DNA from: Takakia lepidozioides
Lineage: Eukaryota; Streptophyta; Takakiopsida; Takakiales; Takakiaceae
DNA: 64,000 bases
NCBI GenBank assembly: GCA_030704615.1
Contig: CM060734.1
Span: 58,730,042-58,794,041, forward strand
Direction of reading: 5' to 3'
The translations under genes were made by a program, and so were the position numbers. The number at the start of each line of letters is the position of its first letter. Within the stretch, counting starts at the first letter, position 1. The notes under the pieces are model-generated. The model was not told the DNA's origin. It did not search any database and saw only the letters and a program-made list of their open reading frames with translations. This document shows positions 21,804 to 34,320 of this stretch, in pieces.

Positions 21804-23463
21804 CTAAAAGAAATCAACCAAGTCTGCATTTGTCATTAGGTTCGACTTCGCTGTTCTATGCTGCAAATCTTGCGAAGAGTTCTCTTCATCACCTCCAGTC
21901 TTCTCTACCAATTGCCTGTCACTTTTCGTTTGCTGCTCGGTCTCACCATCAATCTGCCTGTCCGAAGCGTTCCCTTCAGATGATGGGGTCCTTCCCAGAT
22001 GTTGGATACCGTCCGCAGGCGGCATCCCGCTGTTACATTCCTCGGCAAGACAGCCACTGCTATTTGTATCTGCCGCTTCATCACCAAATGTTTCTTTCAG
22101 AGTTCTCTGTCTGTTAGTCTCTCCTGCTGAGAGGTCCTGCTTGGAACTTGCAGTTCGCTTCCTCTCGACCTCTGCCTCAACCTCCTCTAATATGAAAGGA
22201 GGAGGTACACAAGGGGGCCGTGTTACAAACTGCAGAGCATTCCACTGCACGCCTTCAAAAAAAGGATGCTTTTTTATCTCAGTCGCTCCATTTGATCCCA
22301 GCCTGTCGTTAGGTTCTTTATTCAGTAGCTTCAGTAACAAATCTTTTAGAGGTGACATTGGGCCTGGAATGCATGGATGCCTGCACAGGATATTGTAAAA
22401 GGTCTCTTTTCGGCTGTCACTTTTGAAGGGCGTTTTTCCATACACCATCTCGTACAAGAAAATTCCGAAGGTCCACCAGTCCACTGCCGTGCCATGGCCA
22501 CATCCCCACACGACCTCAGGTGCAACATACTCGACTGTTCCAACAAACGAGTTAGATCGAGGCTCTGAATTGCTTCCGCTCTTCCTGTGCTTTCGGCCAC
22601 TGCTAGTATCTACTGGAGAGACTCGCGACAGACAGCCGAGCTTTGGACCGCGCTTCAGCGCATTGCCATTCAAGGGATTGGCCCCACAGACAAACATCGA
22701 CTTGAATTGACTTGGCCGCTTCTTCTCAATCTCGGGCGGCTCCTTTGCCACCTCACTTGGTTTTCTCTCGGAGAACTGTACTGAGAGATCGAAATCAGTC
22801 AGCATGATATGTCCATCTGCTTGAACCAGCACGTTTTCAGGCTTCAAGTCCCTATAAATCACTCCCCGTTTGTGCAGATATTCCAAAGCTAAAAGGACCT
22901 CCGCGGCGTAGAACCTGCAGCGCAGCACAGGAGGTGATTAGTTACGTGCATGTCCAAGTAGGAAAAATCTCCAGTTCAACTAGAAAACAAGAGAATCGTT
23001 GAGTAGCCTTGTGCAGCCTAGCGACGATGAGAAAAGATCTGTACCTAGCAGCGCACTCCGAGAACGCTTTCTCCGGTTGCCTCTGTCTTAGAATATTCAG
23101 GTCTCCGCCAGAACAGTAGTTCATGACCAGGAACGTATGTTTCTCTGTTTCAAAGTGCGTGAAGAGGGAAGGCAGGAAAGGATGTTTGACCGAAGAGAGA
23201 ATGCTTCTCTCTGTGTCAGCTCTATTTATGCTCTTCTTCGCAGCCAGAGTAGCCTTTTTCATTACTTTCATCGCATATGGGACGTTGGTGCTCTTGAGAA
23301 CCACCAAGAATACAGTTCCCATATCGCCATTGCCAACCGGTTTCACTGGTCTAAAATCGTCTACAGTAAATTCCTTCTTCTTGACAACAAATTTCTGAAG
23401 GTGCTCCGGCAATTCGCCTGTATAGATTGGAATTCCCCCTGGATCTGCTACGTGGGGAGGCAT
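21804..23463 (-). CDS. plant AGCVIII-type serine/threonine kinase
   Basis: AGCVIII kinases (PINOID, WAG, D6PK, phototropin group) act in auxin transport and light responses. Two exons, 23463-23045 and 22914-21804, join inside AAR/FYAAEV and give 509 aa. The domain begins at about residue 37: glycine loop GNGDMG (44-49), AMKVMKK with Lys66, YRDLKPEN (160-167), DFD instead of DFG (180-182, the plant AGCVIII hallmark), an insert of roughly 75 residues before SNSFVGTVEYVAPE, then GTAVDWWTFGIFLYEMVYGK. The tail of about 120 residues is acidic and polar and ends DLVDFF, like the hydrophobic motif that docks PDK1. FVGTVEYVAPE and LYEMVYGKTPF lean towards the PINOID/WAG side, but I would not fix the subgroup. 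The start is the first ATG of the open frame; the frame stays open some way upstream. Confidence 0.92.
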
Positions 23464-25689
23464 TTCTGCACCCGGCTGCTGTACTCTTACAAAAGAAGCC
23501 TAAGAACCACGTACTTCTGTTCTTGGACGAAGCTCGACGTCCCAGTGCAACAGTAAAGGATCAACAAAGAAACTGATGAAGTTCAGGTTTGAATTGAAAT
23601 TTATCAATCCTAACTGCAGTCTGCAACCTCCCAGATAAGGAGCTACGACGGCACTGGACTCGCTACCTCCTTCTTAAGAATCCGCACCGATCGATGGCAA
23701 AACATCACCTCTTCCACCAAACAAGACTCTTCTCTTTAGACTTTCAACGAACCGTCGCCTCCAATCTACAACCGGATTCCGCAACCAACGTAAAGCGACC
23801 ACAAAACGTATCATCTAATCCTTCCTTTCTGAAGTCCCCTCCACTCTCTCATCCTCTCTCCCCTGCTACACACTGGTGATCTCAAGTGTGCAATGATCCG
23901 CTCTAGATCAGCAGCTACAGGTGATTAGTCAGTTGGAGCCACATCTACAAAACAGCAGGTCTGGACAAGAAGACTCTTCACTCAATCCTGCGCAGCTGCA
24001 ACACGACAAGCTACACAAATTATCCGCCTGGAGGCCTCGCAGGTGCAGGCTGCAGTAGAAGGAAGCGCAGGCAAGGTGCGATCTTGGCAGAGATACGGGG
24101 AGCAGGCGACAAAGAGGGCCCGCACGCTGCTGGGTACGGCCCGCGCGCCTCCCTCGCAAACCTCCTTCGCTCTGCCTCCCCCCGTCCTTAACTGCGCCCT
24201 AATCCCACTTAATGCCCTAACAGAATCTTTATGAATAGCACTAACACAGCATCTCATTATGCTAACTCTGGAGATTACCTGCATTGCGGTATGTGGCACA
24301 CTCTATTGATGTTTTAAAATACACCAGTGAATTACTGTAAGCGATTTAGTGAATAGGTAAAGCTTTGTGGGCTAAGTTGCCCTTTCTTTTAATTAAAATA
24401 AAAAGGGGCAAGGATGTACAGGACATTTTCTTTTTTTCTTTTTCCTTTTTCTTTTTTGCTTTCCTAATTTGGGTAACTTACTGCGAGGTCTGAAAATCTG
24501 AAGTGAAAATCTTTGTACTTTCTCATTCCGGTAATAGTACTTGCCATTTGTGGTATAACGAAAAACATCCGACAAAACATTTTCGTGGTCTGTCCCACAG
24601 TTGTTGGGGCCTTTGTCCCATTCTGTTTTTCCTTTTCCTTTTTGGAGGTTGGGATTTTTCGATTTTTCTCGAAAATATTCTATGCTTTTAGATTTTATTT
24701 TTATTTTTCCACCTGGGAGCGCCAGCTCGGATTTTAATTTTGTGGTGGTGGCTATTTTTCCACCTCTTGCAATGAGATCAGTCAAAAAACATGAAATAAA
24801 GCTTCCATGGGCTTCCTCTCCTTTTCCCCAAAACAATTAATTATTTTAAGAAAACCAATTGCTATTTCAGGGCTCCCGTTTCCCTTTATATTTAAATAAA
24901 ATAGCAAAAAAAGTCAACAGTTCCGGACGATTCATGGCCGACGCTCCACATGCCTCTGGTTTTATTTTCCCTCTTCTTGCTGCAGTATTCATGAATGATA
25001 TCCAATAAAATTGTGTTATCTATTACTATAATATTTCTCCAGATATTTTTCCCATAAATGAGTGACAGTGGCGCTTCGTGTAGTATGACCAAATCAATGA
25101 TATTCTTCTATTTTTCCTGCATATATATTTTTAAATATATCTGGAAATGTTTTAAGAACTGCCATCTTATCATTAGCTTTCAAAGCCTACTTACAGGACT
25201 GCAATTTCACAACCCCCAAAACACGTTTGTTTCTTGGAAAAAGGGAGGGAGCCCTGCACTTGGTACCGTCCGAAAAACTGAGAGTGGACGTGAATGTCAA
25301 CAAACGAGAGCAGTGAGAGTGAGAGAGACACAGAGACAAGAGACAGTGGCAGTCGCGATGTCAGCCCATCGAGTGCATGTGTGTCGCTCCCCAGCGCCGC
25401 TCACTCGCCCCCCTCTAATTATGATTAAGGCAGAGGATTAATAAGTAGGCTGCGTCGCCAGATTCTTGCGTTGGATGCTGAACGACGATGCCGCATACGG
25501 AAACATGGAATGCATCACCGCTTTGTTTCGTACCAGCCTACTTAACTTGTTGAGTAGACACTCTGCGGGCCTCGTGCTTTTGATTCCTCACGCAAATCCC
25601 ATGCCTCTTCTTCTTTCTCTTGCTCGGGATCACGACGGGGATCACGACGTGACCATGTGTTTTTATTTCTGGCGAAGTCTCGCACTTTT
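23464..25689. other. kinase 5' flank and AT-rich non-coding DNA
   Basis: 23464-24240 is the upstream region of the kinase, ending in a C-rich stretch near 24120-24200. 24300-25200 is AT-rich with T and A runs. No supported gene. Confidence 0.4.
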
Positions 25690-28045
25690 TCGACCTCAAA
25701 ACACAAAAACGAATATTCTGTCGTAAATTCCCTATTTTCTCATGGATGAAATCGCCAAAATTCTCCAAGAAAAATATATATCTTGGATGAATTCGCCTAA
25801 TATGGATGATAGTACAGAGGAGGATGATTCTGTCCAAATTTAAGTGGATGAACAGAAAATATGGCTATTTCCTGCACAACTCAGTAGGCACTCCTGTTAT
25901 TTTCCAAATTTGAAAAAAAAAATACTGCGCGACGATCATCCATCCATCTCTTTTTGAGCGACGGGGCAGGAGGACATTCGTGCATCCGCCGGCGGGGCGG
26001 GTACGAGAGGGACATTATTTTTGTTTAGGTGAGCGCATAGGAGGGGGATTTGGCGGTGGGCGAGGACGAACAATATCCCATAATGTTTGCCCATTTCTGC
26101 GGGGTGGTACCCTATATATAATGTCCGCCTGCGCAGGCTTGTGATACGGCAGCGCCACAGATTCGCGTGCGTGGAGTGAGACCCACTCTGCCACTCTGCC
26201 GCAACGGTCTACTTGAACGCTTTGCCTTCAGGTATGGTGCCCTGCACTCGTTCTCAGATCGCATTTATGTCCGTGTACTTACCCCAATCAGACTCTGTCA
26301 CTCACTGCGGCGCAGACTTTAGAAATTTCTTGTGGCTGTGCACACGCTTCACCGTAGATCCTGACATTGAAATGCTAGGTGACCCCTATGCAAACCCCAA
26401 CCGCCGTTACAGTACCTCTTATTGAAACCCTAGAAGGCTGGCCCTAGAAATTATTTGCATTGTTCCTGAGCAGGGATGAGAGTAACTGAAGCTTGAATGA
26501 ATGAAGAATCTTGGAATGGAATTTTGTTTGCACAGACCAGTCCCCAATTGTCGAGACTAAGTATGCAGACATAGGCAGTGAAATGTGGCAGAGTGGATTG
26601 AGAGTTGGTTGCAATCTCCTTGGTGAAAGAAAATTTGATTTGCCGTGGAGACACAATCTGGTGGTGGTGGAAGGACAGAGTGCGGTGCTAAGTAATCCTG
26701 GTTTGTGTGGTGGAGCTCCTTCGACGCTTGAAGATGGAAGTGACTATGACTCGCAATGAACCTTCTTGCAGGAGCTGCTCTAGTTACGCACAAACCTGTT
26801 CGGCATCTTCGATTTTGGACATGCTTGTATATTGCTCATTGTGTGGCTTCGGATTGAGTCCACCGTGACTTGCAAGCACTCTCCCATGAATGAACCTGTC
26901 CAAGCTTCTATGCACTTGGAGTTTCTCGCATGAATGTGTCAATGTGCGGCGGCTTTGCTCATGTACGATGTGAAGGAGTTTGTCCGCGCCACAACAGTGG
27001 CGCTTACTGCCGGTATTGTAGGTCTGTTTTGTTCCTCCTAAGTAGGGCATGAAAACACCGTGTTCTAAGGTTTCTCCTAGTGCATTGAAGCTACTTGGCA
27101 GGGTTGGCTTGTTCTGAGGAGGCTGGCTGCTGAGCCGCATCCCGTTGGTTTTCTGAGACCACTCCAAGCTCGCAGGTCATAGATATAAGCAGCACGCCTT
27201 CTGCTCCATGGGTAGATCTATGGCCGCCCGCAGTGTTTCAACATTCTATTGCCTATGGGATTGTAGGCAGAAATCCAAAAACCGAAAACAGAGACGAGGA
27301 GAAGCTCTGGATTCATGATGCAACTGGCAGGTGGATGTTACTGCAGAGGTGAGAAAAATACTGATGGCCAGTGGAAGGGAGCAGGTCACTGCTGCGTTGA
27401 GGGTTGCAAAAGGGTGTGCACCTTCATTGTAGATAAACGAGGCGCTTTGGACCCTTTAACGAGGCTTGGAGTTGGACGCCTTGAAGTTGGTTGATTGCAA
27501 AGCATGTGCTAGCCTTTGAAAAGGGCATAGAGACCCTACTGGGCCATCATGAACGTTTGTGACAAATATGATTGTGAACACTACCATGGACATGTAACCA
27601 AATGTAGGAGCATCGAGGATGCAAGAGGGAATGTTCAACGAGATGGCTGAACGAAATGTGGTCAATGCATGATGTAATAGGGAGGCCCAAATCAGGTTGA
27701 ACTAGCATCTTCTAGCATGTCAGAGCTCACAGGATGTTGATTACAGTATGCGGCTGACAGCAATGCAAAAGTAACTCCTGAAAGACTTCAATATGGAACC
27801 CCTGAAAGGTCGAACTGAGCTTGAGCCCAGCTCAATGTGCTAATTGATCACAGAGAAAGGCGTCGGAGCAGAAGACTACTCTTCATCTCTCTCAACAAAT
27901 ATTCCATAAGAGATTGACCTCAAGATACCCCAAGTGCTTTCAAGGCTTTTTTTAAATAATTTAATAATAAAGAATTTTGGCGATTTCATCCATGAAAATA
28001 GGGAATTTGAGATAGAATATTCCATTTTAAATTTTTGAGGTCGCC
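25690..28045. repeat. inverted repeat pair 2.3 kb apart
   Basis: Around 25695-25765 the plus strand reads CGACCTCAAAA, then TTCCCTATTTTCTCATGGA and TGAAATCGCCAAAATTCT. The reverse complement of about 27975-28045 gives the same series: CGACCTCAAAA, TTCCCTATTTTCATGGATGA, AATCGCCAAAATTCT. The arms are about 70 bp and imperfect. The enclosed DNA includes the degenerate PDF/PPR copy and a TATATATA at 26112-26119 without an obvious gene behind it. It may be a mobile element with inverted ends, or two members of a repeat family in opposite orientation. Confidence 0.55.
26925..27695 (+). pseudogene. scrambled relic of the PDF/PPR-DYW locus
   Basis: Several blocks match the locus at 6.7-11 kb. TGTACGATGTGAAG at 26959 matches 6792. 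27040-27215 resembles 6850-7045, including the PDF second-half region. 27270-27310 (CAGAGACGAGGAGAAGCT) matches 7255. 27320-27435 (GGTCACTGCTGCGTTGAGG, TGTGCACCTTCATTGTAGAT) matches the E/E+ region near 10540-10660. 27480-27680 (GCATCGAGGATGCAAGAGGG, GAGATGGCTGAACGAAATGTG) matches the PPR repeats. The E-domain part precedes the PPR part, the reverse of the intact gene, and stops occur throughout. Confidence 0.7.
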
Positions 28046-28067
28046 ATTTGGCGATTTTTTTTATTAA

Positions 28068-30957
28068 CCTATAATGGACAAGACGACCCGTTTCGGGTCG
28101 CGTCAGGGTGGCTACAGAATACATCCAGGATGTAACTTCGTCGGATGACCTCGGATGAAAGAAATTCTGAATGAAAGTTGTGCGCCTTGATGTCACGCAC
28201 CAGCCTGTCTTTATGGCACCCTAAAATAATAAATTCCGTACCGTCAGTGATTTTCTTAGTGTGCACGTCACCAGGCTTAAGGTGTGAGCGGGCAATCAAA
28301 AGCAGGCGATGGGTTTAGGCATGGGCCTGCATGTCCACCCGAGCGGACACACCCAGGCACCCGAAATAATGATGATGACGGGCCCGGCAGGTGGCGGGAG
28401 CGGCTGGGTATCTTCTCGCGCAAAATCTCCAGCCTTCCTTGCACCTTGCTTACGGGCATTTCTCTCGATTGTCGCTGCATTGTGTTTTTGCTACGCTTGT
28501 TTTTGCTCTTTGTTGCATGCAAATGATTCGCAACGGGGGCTTCTATGTGTGCTCATTATGAGCGCAACTCGAGCTGCACAGCCACACATTTTCCATGCAG
28601 GAAACGGGCGGGAGCTGTTCCATTTTGCGAAATATGGCCTTGCAACTTGATCTTCCTGCATTTTGTGCATTGACGATGCTACTAGGGTTCAATTTGGAGG
28701 CGTTGCTGTTTTACTGTCTACCGTCACAGATGCTAATGCGCGCTGTTTTTGTGTGTGTTCATGTGTGCTGCATTTCTGTATCTTCATCTCGCTTGTTTTC
28801 TACATAGGCTTCCATTCATTGGGGTGATCTGTGTGGGGGTTAGGGAATGGATGGTGGATGAGGTTGAAGAATATTTCCATCATGTTAGGGGTCTGTGGCA
28901 CCAGTAGCTTATTGAATGCTTGCATCTCCAGGGATACCCATAGAAATTGGACATAAATATTATCGTTTGCACAGACTGTGGCACCTACAGATCGAACATC
29001 AGACGCAGATTCATCAGGCTCTTGTCAAATTGAGGCTGATTCAGCCTTTTAACTTCCAAAACCTATGTGAGAACAACAGTTGTAAGTATCCACAAACAAC
29101 GTGAAAAGCACATACTTGACCCTGATATAGTTGCTTCTTGAACATCTCCACGCCACTGTGTTTTCAAATTGGGTCCCTGTGATCAAAGCACTGAAGAAGT
29201 TAATCACATTAGCAGATAATGGAAGATTAGTTGAATCTAAAATATTTTACAAGGGAGTTTTCAGAATTAGAGTTGGCAAACAGATTACCGTGCGAAGCCC
29301 CATGCCAGAGGGCTTTTCCAAGAAAGGCAGACATCTAGCAAGACGTCATTTTTGTATTAAATGAGATCATGCATTTGTGTGTTTATTCACTCACTTGATT
29401 ATATGGCACCCTTGTTTCAACAGTCTCATCTTGTGTGATCCTGTAGGCAGCCACTTACTCTGTTGATGGGTAGATGAAGTGGCATCATACTCTATGCCTG
29501 CCTTGGTAGGAGTCAATTTTTCTTTTTGTTTGAGGTTTGAGTGTGGTACTAAAAGCAACATCTGTCCATTTTCATGTTACTTCGATTGCTTTTCCAAATC
29601 AAGTTCATTATGTGTTATATATGTTTCTATACAGGGCAACGATTTGCACTCCGGGAGGGAGGTTGAACAGTGGGTGCCAGGGTGGTCTCAAGCTTCTGGG
29701 CTGATATCACTTCAGCCATATGCTTCCAGTAATAGCCCTTCAACTGAGCAGCCATTTCATCTGACCTGAGAGCTGGATAGTCCAGTACACACACAACTTC
29801 TCCATCCCAGGCGTTGTTACCATTGCAGCTTCTACTATGTAGCTCCATACGTGTTGTCGTCCCCTGGAAATTTTGATCACAGTAGTAACTGTCAAATTAG
29901 TGACAATATCCAGTAGAGGCACCGCTTGTCCTGCATGGTCATGCAGGCAAATCATAAACCAACTATTTGCAGTGAATTTCAGGCCAAGCACCGTTTAGTC
30001 CATCTTCATTTACGAGAGAGAGCTAGGGTTTTCAGAATCTTTTGTCATTTGTCTTGGACCTCCACATACAAATAAACGGGGGTGAGATCAACAACTAGCT
30101 TCACCCCGGAGTGTTCTTTTTGTGAGAGACATCTGTCCCTGTAGACAACAGAAGAGAACATTGAGAACAAGCTTTGAAGCGATAGGGATATGCATATAAC
30201 GTGTACAAATTCATGCACATCGCAGGGAGTCGTGACATTGGAAGAGAGCTCAGACGGTTGGCAGTTGGGCGGTTGGTTACTTATAGGTTCACACGATGAA
30301 AGAAATGACATGCCTTCGCGTTCGTCGGGTGCTGAGTTTCGGGTGCCCGTCAATTCCCCATAAATCGATAACGTAGCCCCATTTTCTGGGCCGGAATCAT
30401 CTGGCATGAGTTCCCCGGAATTTGGATTCAAGTAGAAATTGGCCCATATGGAAATCTATGCATGTAGATTGGTTAGAATGCTTCCAAATTTTTTAAGGTA
30501 GTGAGTTTCCACTCAAGGAACAAAATGACCAGAGGAATTGACATTGTGATGAAAATTTGGACACATTTGAGGCAGATTTGGGGTCAATTGTAATGGAGAC
30601 CGTTTTTTACTTACCAATTTTCCCTCATGTGGTTTTGGAATTTGGTTTTGGAATTTTGGCCCTACATGCCAGGCAATTAGAATTTGGGTATGCTGAATCA
30701 ATGAAAAGTCATTTTGCTAGGCCAATTGCTTGGTCAAACCATTTCTTCACTCCAAAACTAGAGCACAGTAAATATTTACAGCTTGCATTTTTATTATAAT
30801 TTTTGTATTGACACGGTGAAATCTCTTGAAAGGTTCCTGAAGTAGGTAGGATTACTTTCATACAGTTCATCCCCCTGGATGTTTGATATGTCCTCAAACA
30901 TGAGGGCATGTTCCGTTTCGGAATGGGCCCACCAAAAACAGGCTCATCCATTAGGGG
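28068..30957 (-). mobile_element. TTAA-flanked DNA element, 2.9 kb (piggyBac-like ends)
   Basis: Left end CCTATAATGGACAAGACGACC after TTAA (28064-28067); right end CATCCATTAGGGG before TTAA (30958-30961). The right 300 bp align in reverse with the left part of the smaller element at 52.4 kb (TGGTGGGCCCA, GGATGAAC, GTATGAAAG, GTTTGACCA), and the left end matches that element's right end (AATGGACAAG/GCGACC). Ends CCC...GGG with TTAA target duplications are the signature of the piggyBac superfamily. No transposase is recognisable inside; the internal short ORFs (for example 29131-29364) are not assigned. Confidence 0.6.
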
Positions 30958-30961
30958 TTAA

Positions 30962-31368
30962 TGGTTAACAGGGGGATTGTAGCCCTGGTTAAATTATTGA
31001 TAAATGAACGGGGAAAAGAATTAAAACCCCTGATAACACCATAAGGCACACACACCGAAATCAGTGAGCCGGGAACCACACCTCTCCGAGCAAGAGACAA
31101 GAGAAAGCTAAATGTTTGACTACCGAGAACAATTTCGAACGTTTGAACCTACCATCTATCTATCTATCATGTGTTTCCCTGTAAAAAAAAAAGAAAACAA
31201 ACGAGAGATATATATATATAAATATATTAAAGAATAGTGTGGTATCCAACGGGGTCTTTTTGTTAAATGACAATGCCTCTTGCTTTGGAACTTTGAATTT
31301 GAAACAATCATTTCATTGCCAATCGTCATATTTGTTGCAAATTCTCATTTCAATATTTTTTAATAGAA
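30962..31368. other. AT-rich spacer
   Basis: Contains CTAT and TA-rich microsatellite-like tracts near 31150-31230. No gene seen. Confidence 0.4.
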
Positions 31369-31882
31369 ATGTGGCATTGGAGGGTGACTGAGAATGCCTT
31401 CATTGCAACCAACTTGTCCCATATGTTCTTCCGAATGAAGGATGTCGGGAAGCACGGAGTGCAAGAGTTTGCCAATTTGCTCAGTGCCGACCTCCTGCGC
31501 AAGTCGGAGGCAAAGGCAAACAGAACCTGGTATAGGCTGAGCATGGACGCCATGGTGGACTACATATTTCGGGTAAAGCTCCTAACTGTTTTGTTCAGCT
31601 AATCTGTCTCTCCTCCCCCAATAGAAAAAAAAGTATTGACCGGGATTTCTAATCTTATGTGCGCTTTCTTGACAGACGAAAATTCAGCAGGATTTGGCAC
31701 ATGCGCGGAGGTTCTACATGGAGTCAGAGGAGAATAAACTAACCCTCCCGACACTAGAATCATATCTCAAAGCTACGGAGGCGAAGGCCCGCATAAAGTA
31801 CAAGTCGCGGATGGTAAAGTACGTGGCCATAGCTGATTTGAAAACAGCACGAGTGGCTAGAGTTTTGCAAAAAAAATTGTAA
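31369..31882 (+). CDS. unknown two-exon protein, possibly 5'-partial
   Basis: I do not recognise this protein. Exon 31369-31572 (from MWHWRVTENAFIATNLSHMF) and exon 31676-31882 (TKIQQDLAHARRFYMESEEN to LQKKL and stop) join in phase across a 103-bp intron with GTAAAG donor and TTGACAG acceptor, giving 136 aa. Composition is charged, probably helical, lysine-rich at the C-terminus. An AG just before the first codon (TTTAATAG/AAATG) may mark another upstream acceptor. Clean splice sites and phase are the only support. It lies in an AT-rich, gene-poor region together with other unassigned ORFs. Confidence 0.5.
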
Positions 31883-33664
31883 GAGCGTTAAGTAGATTTG
31901 TCTAGGGAAGGGTATCTTGTTGGAACAAACCTTATCACACTAGACCATCAATTGCGTGATTGGCCCGGCCCCAATTTGGTACTAGAAGTGGTTTGAGTAT
32001 CTTGTGAACATACTTTGGCACAAAATTTACTATCGTATGGGAGAATGTGAACAATGAGGTAAAGCTTCAACTCAAACATATAGGTATTCCAATCCACTTA
32101 CGGGTTCTCTACTGACACCTGCAAAGTGGCACATGCAAATATAACCTATACTTATATGACTATATAAGAACAGTTCAAAGGAAGATACCTTATTGCTAGC
32201 ATGTACGTAAAAGTGTAATCTCGTGATATGCATATTGCTTGATGAGTTGTCTTTCCATGATCATGTTTATGCTCATATTTGTCCTCCCATGATGACTCTA
32301 TTTGTAGGGAGGCTCTCTTACTTGAAAATTTGGTATTTGAGGTGGTCTCAGCGATATCTACCAAGATGGAAGTGAAAGCCACATCTTACAAGAATTTGAG
32401 AGAGCAGCTCCCCTTGAAGATATTCTTGATCGAGCCAAATGACCCATCTTGGAGCCCATTACTGAGAGATCAATAACGTCAAATCTTAGAGCATAGAGTC
32501 CACGAATTAACACATGCATAACGTTAACATTGGCATGTTTACCTTACAACTTTTCCAATGCAGGTCTTACAAATAGACAATATTTAAAATCCATATTTGT
32601 TCTTTCTCTTGTTCACTAGTAGCCTATAAAGAGTAGATTCACGCACACGCACACATAATGCATGTTCACCATCTATTCTCTATTTTGGTATTAAATTGCT
32701 TTGAATCTTAAGACTTTTTAGAGCTACGGTGGATTTTGAGATCTTAAAACTTGACAAGAGTACAAATATGAGTGTGGAGCATTCTTGCAAATCCTAACAC
32801 ATAGCAAAGATCCAATAATGTAGGTATCTATTTTTTTTCCATATCCAAGAAATTAGTTACAAGTTAATATTGTTAGGACTTTTGTTGTGTGAACACTATG
32901 AAACAAATACTTTATTTATGTACAATCATTTGACCTCATCATACAATGAATTACTCGTCTATCCTTTGCAGCGCACCACAATATAAAGGTTAGTTGAGTG
33001 GACAGAAGAACCGATTCTTACGGAATCATGTTGTTGGGAGTCAAGGAGCCCTTAGACAAAAAAGATTGGTCATTCATCCCATGATATGTATTTGGATCTA
33101 AGGAGCAAAGTTAGATTTAACCTATATATGAAAATAAATTATATAAGAACCCTCATATCGCATATGGACCAAGAGGATCTTTGGGAAGGTTCACATTTTA
33201 CAGGGGTAACAATGACTTTTGTGGCTTGCTCGCATCAATCCAACAAAGTACAATATTGACCATTTTGTACAAGCGACAAAAAGATTTCAAATTATTTGAA
33301 CTCATATACCTAGAGTTAGTCTTCATATTCAGGCTACATCATTGCAGATTGGGTGTACTGGTGGAAGTGCATAGCTTATTGGGACGACGTGATGTATTCA
33401 ACCTTGATTTGGGAATTGCTATCACAAATGTCAAACGTGATGTGGAGTTTCATGGACACAAGTTCCAAGGTCCACCTTACTTGCATTGTTAGTCATAATG
33501 TGTTTATTATATGGATGTTGAAAGTCTCTCTAGACACTCCAACTGGTGGCAATGTAAGCCTTCAACATTTGGTGCACTTCTATCGAAAGCTGCATCTGCA
33601 TCAACACATCCCCAACCTTCCTCTATGCACTATTATTTTAATTTCACACTCACCCTCCTGATTC
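31883..33664. other. AT-rich gene-poor stretch
   Basis: No supported gene. A short ORF at 32279-32476 has charged, helical composition but no other support. Confidence 0.35.
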
Positions 33665-33894
33665 GTGATTATGATCACAAGAGTGAAACGTTCACGTTTG
33701 TGGCGGCGGATGGGCTATTGCAACGTCGTCAAAACCGGACACGATCCCCTACACAACGTCTGGTTGGCCGACGCCTGGGAATATTCCCAGTTTCCGCACG
33801 ACCCCGCCAGATATGATCACCTGATCGTGGCATGGTTCAAACTATGTGAATGGGTCGAGAAGATGCCCAATCTATCTCAGGTTGTACGTACTTC
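33665..33894 (+). CDS. possible exon of unknown gene
   Basis: The frame encodes SRLWRRMGYCNVVKTGHDPL followed by HNVWLADAWEYSQFPHDPAR and WFKLCEWVEKMPNL. The aromatic-rich, well-formed composition looks protein-like, and GGTTGTACG follows CTATCTCAG at the end as a possible donor. I recognise no family. Upstream and downstream exons were not found. Confidence 0.25.
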
Positions 33895-34320
33895 ACCCCT
33901 TCCCACCTTTTTGCAAACAAATCAATTGGAATCAATTGTCACTAAATACAGTTCGTAAACTCGACATGCACTTGTTAGAGAGGCTCCGGCGACGAACGAC
34001 CTTCTCGGCGGAGACCCCATCACTGTGTGGAAGGGATGACGATGCGAGAACGACTGGCTGCAACGACATCCTACATCATTTATATTTTATTATTTTTAAA
34101 ACAATTTCCATGAAATCGTTTACATTCATTTTTTTTTCCATCTCGTGAGAGGTGACAGAGGACTTGTCTATGGGCATGTCGAAACAAAATAAAAACCCAA
34201 TGAGGAGGGATATTTCATTTTCAATGAAAACGATGAGCATTTCCCAAAATGTGTGGATACTAACAATCATCTAATCATTTGTACATGTACACTCCCACAC
34301 ACAATCCATCTCATGCGAAC

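Noticed and set aside
26213-26425. 70-aa ORF behind a TATATATA box at 26112
   Set aside because: A TATA-like word at plausible distance, but the first codon is TTG, the protein is unrecognised and no splice support was found.
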